Origin: Kitasatospora papulosa
GTDB taxonomy: Bacteria; Actinomycetota; Actinomycetes; Streptomycetales; Streptomycetaceae
NCBI RefSeq assembly: GCF_000717245.1
Contig: NZ_JNYQ01000009.1
Coordinates: 1-64,000, forward strand
Direction of reading: 5' to 3'
Length of the DNA stretch: 64,000 nucleotides
In this document: one piece after another, positions 51,984-61,378 of the stretch
How positions within the stretch are numbered: the first letter of the stretch is position 1
Layout: the number at the start of each line of letters is the position of its first letter
Translations under genes and position numbers: made by a program
Notes under the pieces: model-generated
Database searches by the model: none
Told to the model about the DNA's origin: nothing
The model's input: the letters and a program-made list of their open reading frames with translations, nothing else

Positions 51984-53476
51984 GGTGTCCTCCTGAGGGC
52001 TTCGGTGGCTTCGGACGTCTCAGGACGTCTCCTTCCCCGTCTGCCCGCCGCGACGTCCGCGAGAGCCACGATCAGCCCCGCGAGGACGAACGCGACGGAG
52101 ACGAGGAGCCCGTGGTCGTAGGCCGCCGCCCAGTCACCGGGCCCCAGCCGGGCGAAGAAGACGGAGCCGACGGCGGCGATCCCGATGGACGAGCCGACAC
52201 GCTGGCTGGTCTGGAGGGTGCCCCCCGCGCTGCCCGCGTTGTCGACCGGTACCTCGGAGAGGGTGAGGGTCTGGTTCGGCGCGATGACGAGCCCGCTGCC
52301 CAGGCCGGCGAGCAGCAGGGGAGCCGCCATCGCGAGCCCCGCGCCCCTGCCCGGCACCAGGTGCGCGGCCAGTGCGGTGAGTCCGAGTCCGACGGCCACC
52401 ATGGTGAGCCCCACGACGATGAGGGGCCGCCCGAAGCGGCCGACGAGCCGGCCGCCGATGGTCGCCGACGCGCCCGCACCCAGGGCGAACGGGGTGATCG
52501 CGAGACCGGCCTCCAGGGCGCTGTAGTGCAGACCGGCTTGGAGGTAGAGCGTGCTGATGAAGAAGATCGAGGTGAAGCCGGCGAAGTACAGCAGGATCAT
52601 CAGACAGCCCAGCCAGAAGGACCTGAGCCGGAAGAGTGACAGGTTCAGCACCGGCTGGACGTTCCTCCGCGCGCAGCGGGACTCCCAGGCGACGAACGCG
52701 GCGAGCAGGACCGCGGCCACCACCAGGAGCAGCCACTTCCCATCGCCCGGCCACTGCTGGGCCTGGACGAACGGCAGCAGCAGCGCAAGGACCCCGGCCC
52801 CGAGCAGCAGGACGCCCACGGGGTCCAGGTCGCGGGGGCGCACCCGAGTCGCCGACGGTGTGTCGGGGAGCAGCCGCCGGGCGAGCAGGAGGCAGACGAC
52901 GCCGATCGGCAGGTTGACGTAGAACACCCAGCGCCAGCCTTCCTCCGCCCCGGCCACCTGGATCAGGACTCCGCCCAGGAGCGGGCCGACGGCGGTGGAG
53001 ATGCCGACCACGGTGCCGAACATGCCGAAGGCCCGGCCGCGCTCCCGTCCGGAGAACATCTGCTGGATCAGCGCGGAGATCTGGGGCGAGAGCAGTCCGC
53101 CCGCCGCCCCCTGGAGGAGCCGGGCGACGACCAGCCAGAGGCTCGACTGGGCGGCACCGCAGGCCGCGGAGGCCAGGGTGAAGAGGACGAGGCCCGCCAT
53201 GAACACCGCGCGCCGGCCCCGTGCGTCACCCAGGCGCCCGCCGGGGATCAGGACGAGACCGAAGGCGAGCGCGTAGCCGGACAGCACCCACTGGAGGTCC
53301 GACTCCGGGGTGTCGAGGCCCTCCTTGATGGACGGCAGCGCCACATTGACGATGGAGACGTCCAGCAGCGTCATGAAGCCCGCCACCAGGCAGACGCCGA
53401 GTGCACGCCAGCGACGGGGGTCGGAGGGGCCGGTGCCGGGCGCGCCCGTGGCCTGGTGCTCCGTGCTCTCTGCCAT
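51980..53476 (-). CDS. MFS drug exporter, DHA2 (EmrB/QacA) family
   Basis: A 498-residue membrane protein of about 14 helices. Motif A is GGRLGDARGRRAVFM, the first helix carries LLDVSIVNVALPSI typical of DHA2 proteins and the antiporter motif C region reads GPLLGGVLIQVAG. It should export a hydrophobic compound by proton antiport. It is the first gene of a pair with the hydroquinone-reductase-like gene and is divergent from the VOC gene, which itself could be a resistance protein. The ATG lies at 53476. Confidence 0.92.
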   Translation of the reverse strand: MAESTEHQATGAPGTGPSDPRRWRALGVCLVAGFMTLLDVSIVNVALPSIKEGLDTPESDLQWVLSGYALAFGLVLIPGGRLGDARGRRAVFMAGLVLFTLASAACGAAQSSLWLVVARLLQGAAGGLLSPQISALIQQMFSGRERGRAFGMFGTVVGISTAVGPLLGGVLIQVAGAEEGWRWVFYVNLPIGVVCLLLARRLLPDTPSATRVRPRDLDPVGVLLLGAGVLALLLPFVQAQQWPGDGKWLLLVVAAVLLAAFVAWESRCARRNVQPVLNLSLFRLRSFWLGCLMILLYFAGFTSIFFISTLYLQAGLHYSALEAGLAITPFALGAGASATIGGRLVGRFGRPLIVVGLTMVAVGLGLTALAAHLVPGRGAGLAMAAPLLLAGLGSGLVIAPNQTLTLSEVPVDNAGSAGGTLQTSQRVGSSIGIAAVGSVFFARLGPGDWAAAYDHGLLVSVAFVLAGLIVALADVAAGRRGRRRPETSEATEALRRTP

Positions 53477-53605
53477 GCTCCGCACCCTAGTTCGCGTCCG
53501 TCCGGTCCTCCTCCCGGGCGCGCCGTGCGCCGGGCGGCGCGCCCTCGTCGGAGGCGGACGGCGTCGTTCCGGCGTGCCGTGTCCCATCGGGGGTAACGGT
53601 GGGAC

Positions 53606-54010
53606 ATGACTGTCGGGAAAACGAGCGTTCTGGTCCTGGACTGTGCCGAGCCTCTCGAGCTCGCGGACTTCTATGCGAACCTCCTCGACGCGGAGACCCG
53701 GATCGGCAGCGATCCGGACTTCGTCGAGATCGTCGGGAACACCGGTGTGCACCTGGCCGTCCGCCGCGACCACGGCTACGCACCACCGAGCTGGCCGCGC
53801 CCGGAGGACTCCCTCCAGGCGCATCTGCGCATACTGGTGGGCCCCGAGGACATGGACGAGGCCGAGCGCGAGGCGATAGGCCTCGGCGCCCGGCCCGTGG
53901 ACACGGGGGACAGCAACGGCGGTGTGCGCGACGTCCGGGTGTACAACGACCCGGCCGGGCACACGTTCTCGCTGGCGGTGTATCCGGCTCCGCCGTCGTC
54001 GGCCCCGTAG
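53606..54010 (+). CDS. VOC-fold (glyoxalase/bleomycin resistance) protein
   Basis: A 134-residue protein with two beta-alpha-beta-beta-beta halves: LVLDCAEPLELADFYANLLD, GNTGVHLAVRRDHGY, QAHLRILVGPEDMDEAEREA and DPAGHTFSLAVYP. The C-terminal Glu or His metal ligands are only partly conserved (GHTFSL). Such proteins sequester drugs or act as metal-dependent enzymes; the role is unknown. The ATG at 53606 has GGTGGGA upstream. Divergent from the MFS exporter gene. Confidence 0.85.
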   Translation: MTVGKTSVLVLDCAEPLELADFYANLLDAETRIGSDPDFVEIVGNTGVHLAVRRDHGYAPPSWPRPEDSLQAHLRILVGPEDMDEAEREAIGLGARPVDTGDSNGGVRDVRVYNDPAGHTFSLAVYPAPPSSAP

Positions 54011-54013
54011 CAC

Positions 54014-54047
54014 GGCCCCCCGGCCTACGGGCCGGCGTGCGGGGCCC
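54014..54047 (+). terminator. hairpin after the VOC gene
   Basis: GGCCCC-CCGGCC followed by GGGCCGG and GGGGCC forms a nested stem just after the VOC stop codon. The region from here to 54328 has no gene; a -10-like CATAGT lies near 54287 before the nuclease start. Confidence 0.5.
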
Positions 54048-54328
54048 CTCCGGCGGTCGGCAACGGCGTGCCGTGGAACGAGGTGGGCGCCGCCTGCCGC
54101 GAGTACGCGTGCGAGCGGGAGCCGCTCCGTGGTTCCTGGGGCCTCGCCGAACCGGCCGGCCGGCGAGGAAGGCCCCGGTCCGCGGTGGAGTGCGGCGGGC
54201 CGGCGCCGGGGCCGAACTACGGCGCGAAAGCGGGGTAATGACGCCCGGAATTAACCTCCGGTCTCTTGCCACGACTGGTCTACGCGCATAGTTTTTGGCC
54301 TCTCACTACACATTTGGGGGCAGTTCCC

Positions 54329-56743
54329 GTGCACATAGCCAGACCCGGCTCCGCCCTGCTGGCCACCGCCGTCGCCGTGACCCTCTCGGTGACCGCGCTG
54401 CCCGCCGCCTTCGCGGCACCGTCCTCGTCGGCCGTCATCTCCGAGGTGTACGGCGGCGGCGGCAACTCCGGTGCGACGCTCACCCGTGACTACATCGAGC
54501 TGGCCAACGCCGGCGGGAGCGCCTTCGGCCTGTCCGGTTTCAGCGTCCAGTACCTGCCGGGCACGCCTTCCGCCGGATCGCTGTGGCAGGTCTCCGAGCT
54601 GTCCGGCTCCGTCGCGCCGGGCGGCCGCTACCTCGTCGCCCAGGCCGCGGGCAGCGGCGGCACGGTGGCGCTTCCGGCCGCCGACGCGACCGGCACGGTC
54701 GCGATGTCCGCGTCGAGCGGCACCGTCGCGCTCGTCTCCGGCACCACGCCGCTGAGCTGCAGGACCGCCGCGGACTGCGCCGCCGACAGCCGGATCGTGG
54801 ACCTCGTCGGCTACGGCTCCGCGGTCGTGCGCGAGGGCAGCGGTCCCGTCACGGGCGCCTCCGCCACCGCCTCCGTGGCGCGCGGGGCGACGCTCGCGGA
54901 CACCGACGACAACGCCGCCGACCTGGCCTCGGGCGCCCCGACCCCCGTCAACTCCGCCGGTCAGACCTCCGGCGGGTCCGGACCGGGCGAGCCCGGCGGG
55001 CCGACGGAGCCCGGCACGGTGCGCGTGCACGACATCCAGGGCACGACCCGTCTCTCCCCGCTCGCCGGACAGCAGGTCACCGGGGTCCCGGGCGTCGTCA
55101 CCGGCGTGCGCACCTCCGGTTCGCGCGGCTTCTGGATCCAGGACACCGCGCCGGACTCCGACCCCCGCACCAGCGAGGGCGTGTTCGTCTACACCGGTTC
55201 CGCCGCACCCACGGTCGCCGTCGGCGACTCGGTGCTGGTCAGCGGCAAGGTCGCCGAGTACTACCCGGCCACCGGTGCCCAGTCGCTCACCCAGATCACC
55301 GCCCCGCTGACCACGGTCCTGTCGTCGGGCAACGCCCTGCCGCCGGCCGTCGTCCTCGACGCCTCCTCGGTGCCCGACGCCTATGTCCCGACGGCGGGCG
55401 GCGGTTCGATCGAGGCCCTGGCCCTCGACCCGTCGGCGTACGCCCTCGATCTGTACGAGTCCCTCGAGGGCACCCGCGTCACGATGGCCGACACCCGGGT
55501 GACGGGCGCCACGACCGCGTACGACGAGGTCTGGGTGACGGTGAAACCGCGGGAGAACCCGACCCGGCGCGGCGGCACCCTGTACGCCTCCTACGAGGAC
55601 CAGAACACCGGCCGCCTCAAGGTGATGTCGCTGGACGCCTCGCAGCCGGTCCCGGACGCGAACGTCGGCGACGTGCTGTCCGGCCCCACCACCGGCATCG
55701 TCGACTACGCCTCGTACGGCGGCTACAACGTGCAGGCCACCGAGCTCGGCACGCTGAAGGACAACGGCCTGAAGCGCGAGGTCACGCGGAAGCAGAAGCG
55801 CAAGGAACTCGCCGTCGCCACCTACAACGTCGAGAACCTCGACGCGAAGGACGAGCAGGCCAAGTTCGACACGCTCGCCCACGGCGTGGCCGTCAGCCTA
55901 TCGTCCGCGGACGTCGTGTCCCTGGAGGAGATCCAGGACGACAACGGTGCGGTGAACGACGGCACCGTGGGTTCCGAGGCGACCCTGAAGCGCTTCACCG
56001 ACGCGATCGTCGCGGCGGGCGGCCCCCGCTACGCCTGGCGCTACGTGGCCCCCGAGGACGGCCGGGACGGCGGCGAGCCCGGTGGCAACATCCGTAACGT
56101 CTTCCTCTTCAACCCCGACCGGGTGGACTTCGTGGACCGCCCGGGCGGTGACGCGACGACCGCCGTGCAGGCGGTGAAGACGAAGAAGGGCGCCACGCTC
56201 TCCGTGTCGCCCGGCCGGATCAACCCCACGAGCACGGCCTGGGACAGCAGCCGCAAGCCGCTGGTGGGCGAGTTCCGCTTCCGTGGCGAGTCGGTCTTCG
56301 TCATCGCCAACCACTTCGCGTCCAAGGGCGGCGACCAGTCCCTGCACGGCCGCTACCAGGAGCCGGCGCGCAGTTCGGAGACACAGCGGGTCCGGCAGGC
56401 GGCGGAAGTGAACACCTTCGTCACCTCGCTGCTGAAGGCGGACAAGTCGGCCCGGATCGTCACGCTCGGCGACCTGAACGACTTCGCCTTCTCCCCCACC
56501 GTGAAGACGCTGACCGCGGGCAAGGTCCTCCGGCCGCTGATCACCACGCTGCCCGCGGGTGAGCAGTACAGCTACGTCTACGACGGCAACTCGCAGACGC
56601 TGGACCACATCCTGACCAGCCCCGCCGTCAGCCGCTTCGACTACGACGTGGTGCACATCAACGCCGAGTTCGCCGACCAGGCGAGCGACCACGACCCGCA
56701 GATCGTGCGCATCGACGTGAAGGGCAAGGGCCACCGGCACTGA
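54329..56743 (+). CDS. secreted LTD - EEP nuclease (ExeM/NucH-like)
   Basis: An 804-residue exported nuclease. The signal (residues about 1-33; GSALLATAVAVTLSVTALPA) ends at AFA-APS. A lamin-tail domain follows (SAVISEVYGGGGNSGATL, TRDYIELANAGG), then a linker, a beta-rich segment (residues about 230-490: VRVHDIQGTTRLSPLAGQQV) and the endonuclease/exonuclease/phosphatase domain (residues about 505-800) with ATYNVENLD, VSLEEIQDDNG, NHFASKGGD, LGDLNDF and the final SDHDPQIVRI, all catalytic blocks. It would degrade extracellular DNA or a phosphodiester. The GTG start is weakly supported; no close operon partner. Confidence 0.88.
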   Translation: MHIARPGSALLATAVAVTLSVTALPAAFAAPSSSAVISEVYGGGGNSGATLTRDYIELANAGGSAFGLSGFSVQYLPGTPSAGSLWQVSELSGSVAPGGRYLVAQAAGSGGTVALPAADATGTVAMSASSGTVALVSGTTPLSCRTAADCAADSRIVDLVGYGSAVVREGSGPVTGASATASVARGATLADTDDNAADLASGAPTPVNSAGQTSGGSGPGEPGGPTEPGTVRVHDIQGTTRLSPLAGQQVTGVPGVVTGVRTSGSRGFWIQDTAPDSDPRTSEGVFVYTGSAAPTVAVGDSVLVSGKVAEYYPATGAQSLTQITAPLTTVLSSGNALPPAVVLDASSVPDAYVPTAGGGSIEALALDPSAYALDLYESLEGTRVTMADTRVTGATTAYDEVWVTVKPRENPTRRGGTLYASYEDQNTGRLKVMSLDASQPVPDANVGDVLSGPTTGIVDYASYGGYNVQATELGTLKDNGLKREVTRKQKRKELAVATYNVENLDAKDEQAKFDTLAHGVAVSLSSADVVSLEEIQDDNGAVNDGTVGSEATLKRFTDAIVAAGGPRYAWRYVAPEDGRDGGEPGGNIRNVFLFNPDRVDFVDRPGGDATTAVQAVKTKKGATLSVSPGRINPTSTAWDSSRKPLVGEFRFRGESVFVIANHFASKGGDQSLHGRYQEPARSSETQRVRQAAEVNTFVTSLLKADKSARIVTLGDLNDFAFSPTVKTLTAGKVLRPLITTLPAGEQYSYVYDGNSQTLDHILTSPAVSRFDYDVVHINAEFADQASDHDPQIVRIDVKGKGHRH

Positions 56744-56824
56744 CCCGCCCGGGTGGCGGCCCCGGCCGGGGCCGCCACCCGGACCCGCGTCCGTTCGACC
56801 GGCCGTATCGCTACCCTCCCCCGC

Positions 56825-58639
56825 ATGACTGCCGAGGCCGCTCCACCGGCCGGAACCTCCGGCCCCACGGGGCCGGTACGCCCGTCCCCCTCCGCACGGA
56901 CCGCGCTGCGCCCCGTCGGCCGCGCCCGGATCACCGGTGGCTTCTGGGCCGCCAGACGCCGCACCAACGCCGACGTCAGCATCCCGCAGGGACCCCGCAG
57001 GCTCGAGGACGCCGGGAACCTCGGCAATCTGCGGGCGGCGGCCGACGGCACGGACGACTTCGCCGGCGACTTCCCCTTCCAGGACTCCGATGTCCACAAG
57101 TGGCTCGAAGCGGCGTCCTGGCAGCTCGCCGGGACACCCGGTGGCGAACGGCTCCGCGCGGACACCGAGGCGCTGATCGCCCTGCTCGCCGCCGCCCAGG
57201 ACGACGACGGCTATCTGCAGACGTACTACCAGGTCGCCCGGCCCGGCCGCCGGTGGAAGGAACTCGACTGGGGACACGAGCTCTACTGCGCCGGGCATCT
57301 CGTGCAGGCCGCTGTGGCTCATCACCGTGCCACCGGCGGCACCGGACTCCTGGACGTGGCCCGGCGCTTCGCCGCTCACATCGACACGGTGTTCGGCCCC
57401 GGCGGGTCCGTCGACGGGGTCTGCGGCCACCCGGAGATCGAGACCGCGCTGGTCGAGCTGTACCGGGAGACGGGGGAAAGGCGCTGGCTGGACCTGGCCT
57501 CCCGCTTCGTCGACCGGCGGGGCCACGGCCTGCTGGGCGACGGCGAGAAGAACTTCCCCGGTGCCGGCTACTGGCAGGACCACGTCCCCGTGCGGGACGC
57601 GCGGACGGTCACCGGGCACGCGGTGCGTCAGCTGTACCTGCTGGCCGGGGTCACCGATCTCGCCGCCGAGACCGGGGACGCCGCGCTGCGGGAGACGGCC
57701 GTGCGGCTCTGGGACGCCATGACGGAGTCGAAGACGTCGCTCACCGGCGGCCTGGGCTCCCGGCACGAACTGGAGTCCTTCGGCGACCCGTACGAACTCC
57801 CGCCGGACCGGGCGTACAACGAGACCTGCGCGGCGATCGCCTCCGTGCAGTGGAGCTGGCGCCTGGCCCTGCTCACCGGCGAGGCCCGCTACTCCGACCT
57901 GGTCGAGCGCACCCTGTTCAACGGCTTCGCCGCCGGGTGCGGCCTGGACGGCGACAGCTGGCTGTACGTCAACCCGCTCCAGGTGCGCGAGGACTACGAA
58001 GGACACCGCGACGACCAGTCGGCGCGGCGCACCCCGTGGTTCCGCTGCGCCTGCTGCCCGCCGAACGCCATGCGGCTGCTGGCCTCGCTGCCCCACTACA
58101 TGGCCTCCGAGGACGACGACGGCGTGCAGCTGCACCAGTACGCGACCGGTGTCTACGGTCGGGTGTCCGTCGAGACCGACTACCCGTGGGACGGCCGGAT
58201 CGCGGTGACCGCCGGGGAGGCCGGCGACTGGACGCTGTCGCTCCGGGTCCCCGCGTGGGCGTCGGACGCCACGCTCGACGGAGAACCGGTCGGGACGGGG
58301 TGGCTGCGGGTCCGCCGCCGGTGGCAGCGGGGCGAGCGGGTCGTCCTGGATCTGCGGCTGCGGCCCCGGCTCACCCGGCCCGACCCCCGCGTCGACGCCG
58401 TACGCGGCTGTGCCGCCGTCGAGTTCGGCCCGCTCGTCCACTGCCTGGAGTCGGCGGACCAGCCCCGCAGGCTGGACGAGGTGCTGCTCGACGCGAGCAC
58501 CGCTCTCGAAGCGGAGCACCGCCCCTGGCTGCTCGGCGGCGTCACGGTCGTGCGAGCGGGCGACCTCACAGCGGTGCCGTACGCGGTGTGGGCGAACCGG
58601 GGGGCGGGGGCGATGCGGGTGTGGATTCCTCTGGAGTGA
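56825..58639 (+). CDS. beta-L-arabinofuranosidase family GH127 protein
   Basis: A 604-residue GH127-type (DUF1680) enzyme. Residues of the Zn site and nucleophile known from HypBA1 are visible: the Glu-Thr-Cys of YNETCAAIASVQW and the Cys pair of WFRCACCPPNAMRLL, the first or second of which is the catalytic Cys. DFPFQDSDVHKWLEAASWQL and GELYCAGH-type GHELYCAGHLVQAAVAH are further (alpha/alpha)6 blocks. No signal peptide, so it acts on imported oligosaccharides. The ATG at 56825 has no ribosome site, which suggests a leaderless message. Its last 74 bp overlap the convergent hydrolase gene. Confidence 0.88.
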   Translation: MTAEAAPPAGTSGPTGPVRPSPSARTALRPVGRARITGGFWAARRRTNADVSIPQGPRRLEDAGNLGNLRAAADGTDDFAGDFPFQDSDVHKWLEAASWQLAGTPGGERLRADTEALIALLAAAQDDDGYLQTYYQVARPGRRWKELDWGHELYCAGHLVQAAVAHHRATGGTGLLDVARRFAAHIDTVFGPGGSVDGVCGHPEIETALVELYRETGERRWLDLASRFVDRRGHGLLGDGEKNFPGAGYWQDHVPVRDARTVTGHAVRQLYLLAGVTDLAAETGDAALRETAVRLWDAMTESKTSLTGGLGSRHELESFGDPYELPPDRAYNETCAAIASVQWSWRLALLTGEARYSDLVERTLFNGFAAGCGLDGDSWLYVNPLQVREDYEGHRDDQSARRTPWFRCACCPPNAMRLLASLPHYMASEDDDGVQLHQYATGVYGRVSVETDYPWDGRIAVTAGEAGDWTLSLRVPAWASDATLDGEPVGTGWLRVRRRWQRGERVVLDLRLRPRLTRPDPRVDAVRGCAAVEFGPLVHCLESADQPRRLDEVLLDASTALEAEHRPWLLGGVTVVRAGDLTAVPYAVWANRGAGAMRVWIPLE

Positions 58640-59606
58640 CCTCCGCGCCCCGCGAGAGCTGCGGCCCGGGAACGCGGCACATGCCCGGCGCGGGCCGGGC
58701 GGGCTGCTCGGCCCGGGTGCCCTGCGTCTGGTGCGGCAGCCGGGTGACGGGGTCCGGGCCGAGCGGCTGGTCCGTGAAGAAGCGGGTCACCAGGTCGGCG
58801 ACCTCGTCGGACCGCTCCAGCACGACCCAGTGGTCCGACTCCGGAAGCGTGAGGAAGCGGCTCCCCTCGATCGTCCCGGCGAACTCCCGCTGCAGCTCGG
58901 GCGGTGTCACCGTGTCGTGCTCCCCGGCGAACACCAGCGCCGGTACGCCCGAGAGCCCGCCGGAGAAGTCCGGCCGGTCGCCGAGCGCGCGCCGCAGGGA
59001 CGCGGCTGCGTGCTCCGAGTGGGCGAGCGCGTGCAGGAAGGAGCGCCGCACGTAGCGCCGCGCCAGTTCCCTGCGGTGCACGTGCCGTTCCGGGTCCAGG
59101 CACATCAGCCCGTCGGCCGCCTGCGACGCGAAGCCCTCGGCGTCGCCCCGCTCCAGGGCCTGGGTCGCCCGGAGCCAGTAGGCGCGCTGGTCCTCACCGA
59201 TGTGGGTGGGGACACCCCCGAGGACGAGCCGGGCGACGCGCCGCGGGTCGTGGCGCGCGCAGCCGAAGGCGATGGCCGCGCCGTAGGAGAAGCCGAAGAG
59301 ATTGATCCGGGAGGCACCGAGGTCGTCGATGATCCCGGTGACCGCCGCGCGCAGGACCGGGGCGCTGGGGCCGGGCGGCAGGGGGTCCGCCGAGCCCATG
59401 CCGGGAAGATCGGCGGTCACCACGTCGGCCACCGGGCCCAGGTGGTCGTCCATCTGGGGCCAGCCGAACATGCCTTGCAGCGCGCCGCCGATGACGAGTA
59501 CCGGTTCGGTGGTGCGGGTCCCGCCGGCGGCCGGGTCGCGGGGCAGCAGGCGGTAGCCGTACCGCAGTCCGTCCACGGTCAGCGAGCGGATGATCTCCTC
59601 GGGCAC
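58566..59606 (-). CDS. alpha/beta hydrolase of the ACP-ketosynthase operon
   Basis: A 346-residue hydrolase with nucleophile elbow GFSYGAA (Ser near residue 108), the strand VLVIGGALQGMFGWPQMDDH, acid in FAGEHDTVTP and His in LPESDHWVV. The catalytic domain ends near residue 285; the remaining about 60 residues are Pro/Thr/Arg-rich and overlap the GH127 gene, so the C-terminal tail is unusual. It lies 18 bp after the ketosynthase gene, so the three genes should be one operon. It may release the ketosynthase/ACP product as a thioesterase (inference). Confidence 0.87.
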   Translation of the reverse strand: MPEEIIRSLTVDGLRYGYRLLPRDPAAGGTRTTEPVLVIGGALQGMFGWPQMDDHLGPVADVVTADLPGMGSADPLPPGPSAPVLRAAVTGIIDDLGASRINLFGFSYGAAIAFGCARHDPRRVARLVLGGVPTHIGEDQRAYWLRATQALERGDAEGFASQAADGLMCLDPERHVHRRELARRYVRRSFLHALAHSEHAAASLRRALGDRPDFSGGLSGVPALVFAGEHDTVTPPELQREFAGTIEGSRFLTLPESDHWVVLERSDEVADLVTRFFTDQPLGPDPVTRLPHQTQGTRAEQPARPAPGMCRVPGPQLSRGAEVTPEESTPASPPPPGSPTPRTAPL

Positions 59607-59624
59607 GGTGCTCCTCGCTTCCCG

Positions 59625-60899
59625 TCAGGCCCTGGTGAGCACGAGCGCCGCGTTGTGCCCGCCGAAGCCGAGCGAGGTCTTGACGGCGCAGTCGAACACC
59701 GCGCGCCGGGCCTCCTTGCTCACCACGTCGACGGGGATCGCCGGGTCGGGGGCGTCGAGGTTGCCGGTCGGCGGGACCAGCTGGTGCTGGAGTGCCAGGA
59801 CGGTCAGGGCGGCCTCGATCCCGCCCGCGGCGCCCAGGGTGTGTCCGGTCATGGCCTTCGTCGAGGTGACGAGGGGGTGTTCGCCGAGGACGCGGCGCAG
59901 CATCGTCGCCTCGATGAGGTCGTTGGCGACGGTCGACGTGCCGTGGGCGTTGACATGGCCGATGTCGGTGGGGTCGACGTCCGCGTCGGCCAGGGCGGTG
60001 CGCAGCGCGCGCTCGATGCCGAGGCCGTCGGGGTCGGGGGCGACGGCGGAGTGGGCGTCGCTGGAGGCCCCGTAGCCGGCGACCCGGGCGCGGACGGTGG
60101 CACCGCGGGCGCGGGCGTGCTCGGGCCGCTCCATGACGAGGAGGCCGGCACCCTCGCCCACCACGAACCCGTCGCGGTGCGTGTCGAAGGGGCGGCAGGC
60201 GGCCAGGGGGTCGTCACGGCGGGTGGAGACGGCCCGCATCTGACAGGCGCTGGCGATCAGCAGCCGGGAGCGAACCGATTCGGCTCCGCCCGCCACGACG
60301 ATGTCACAGGCTCCGGCGCGGAGCATCTGGTGGGCCGTGCCGATGGCCACGGTCCCCGACGAGCAGGCGGTGGACACGGCTTGGCTCGGCCCGTGCACGC
60401 CGAGGTCCATGGCGACGCTGCTGGCGGCCCCGTTGACGACGCTCAGCGGGGCGAGTTTCGGGGAAACGCGCCGTGCGCCGCGCTCGGTGAGGGTGGTGTG
60501 CTGCTCGTCGTAGAAGGGCAGTCCGCCGTGGGCCGAGCCGATGACGACGGCGACGCGTCCGCTGTCCCAGACCGAGGGGTCGAGTCCGGCGTCCGCGACC
60601 GCTTCACGGGCCGCGATCACGGCCAGTTGCGAGAAGCGGTCCATCAGGCGCTGCGCGGCGATGCCGAGGGCGGCCTTCGTGTCCAGGCCGTCGACGGTGT
60701 ACATGAAGTCGCAGGGCAGACCGTCGAGTTCCGGCAGATGCGGTACGGAGGGGGCTACCCCCGTGTCGCACACCCCCCGCCAGGCGTCGTCGGTCCCGAC
60801 ACCGGCGGCGGTGACCAGGCCGACGCCGGTGACCGCGGCGCTGAACGGCTCGACGCCCGGCCGCACGGACCTGCGGGCGAACGGCCCCGGGGCCGTCAC
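59625..60899 (-). CDS. beta-ketoacyl-ACP synthase (FabF-like)
   Basis: A 424-residue ketosynthase. The catalytic Cys is in AVSTACSSGTVAIG, the two His residues in NAHGTSTVAND and TGHTLGAAGG, and the Lys in TSTKAMTGH. The N-terminus VTGVGLVTAAGVG and the C-terminal SLGFGGHNAALVLTRA complete the fold. It should condense acyl-ACP with malonyl-ACP. The GTG start overlaps the ACP stop codon (GTGA). It is not next to the primary FAS genes, so it probably belongs to a small secondary lipid or polyketide pathway. Confidence 0.92.
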   Translation of the reverse strand: MTAPGPFARRSVRPGVEPFSAAVTGVGLVTAAGVGTDDAWRGVCDTGVAPSVPHLPELDGLPCDFMYTVDGLDTKAALGIAAQRLMDRFSQLAVIAAREAVADAGLDPSVWDSGRVAVVIGSAHGGLPFYDEQHTTLTERGARRVSPKLAPLSVVNGAASSVAMDLGVHGPSQAVSTACSSGTVAIGTAHQMLRAGACDIVVAGGAESVRSRLLIASACQMRAVSTRRDDPLAACRPFDTHRDGFVVGEGAGLLVMERPEHARARGATVRARVAGYGASSDAHSAVAPDPDGLGIERALRTALADADVDPTDIGHVNAHGTSTVANDLIEATMLRRVLGEHPLVTSTKAMTGHTLGAAGGIEAALTVLALQHQLVPPTGNLDAPDPAIPVDVVSKEARRAVFDCAVKTSLGFGGHNAALVLTRA

Positions 60900-61129
60900 G
60901 CTCCGGCCTTGCTGTGCACGGCCGCGACCAGATGGGCGACCGTGTCGCGCGACGACAGGACGACGTCCTCCAGATCGATGTCCATCCGGTCCTCGATGAG
61001 GAGCCGGAGCTCCTCCAGGGCGAGCGAGTCCAGCCGCAGCTGTCGGAGCGGCACCTCGGGCCGGATGGCCGCCGGGTCGGTTCCGAACCTGGTGACGAGC
61101 AAGGCGCTGATCTCTTCCGAGGTGCTCAT
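60896..61129 (-). CDS. acyl carrier protein
   Basis: A 77-residue carrier protein. The phosphopantetheine Ser is in LRQLRLDSLALEELRLLIED (DSL motif near residue 38). Helices I-IV follow the usual ACP plan, and EDVVLSSRDTVAHLVAAV forms the end. The ATG at 61129 has a GAGGAG ribosome site. It is the first gene of an ACP-ketosynthase-hydrolase operon and would be charged by a phosphopantetheinyl transferase encoded elsewhere. Confidence 0.93.
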   Translation of the reverse strand: MSTSEEISALLVTRFGTDPAAIRPEVPLRQLRLDSLALEELRLLIEDRMDIDLEDVVLSSRDTVAHLVAAVHSKAGA

Positions 61130-61378
61130 GGGGACGCTCCTCCGCTCTCGGTACGCGGTGACGCCGGCCGCGTGGGGGGTGAGATGGCCATCGGGGACGC
61201 CGGCTGCTCGGGAGGGACCCTTTATACGCCTTCCGGGCCGCTGTTCCCGACCCCGTTCCCCCGTGAGGAGGGGGGACGGCCAGGTGTGCGAATCCGCCGC
61301 GCCGCGACGGCGGGTGACACCATGGGCGCGGACGTACAGACGTACGGGCACCGGGGTCTGACGGAGGACGGGGAGCTC

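Noticed and set aside
54274..54289. ACTGGTCTACGCGCAT upstream of the nuclease gene as a DasR site
   Set aside because: Only the left half matches the DasR consensus; the right half does not, and the gene has no aminosugar link.
54240..54300. PHO box in front of the secreted nuclease
   Set aside because: No pair of GTTCACC-like direct repeats at 11-bp spacing is visible.
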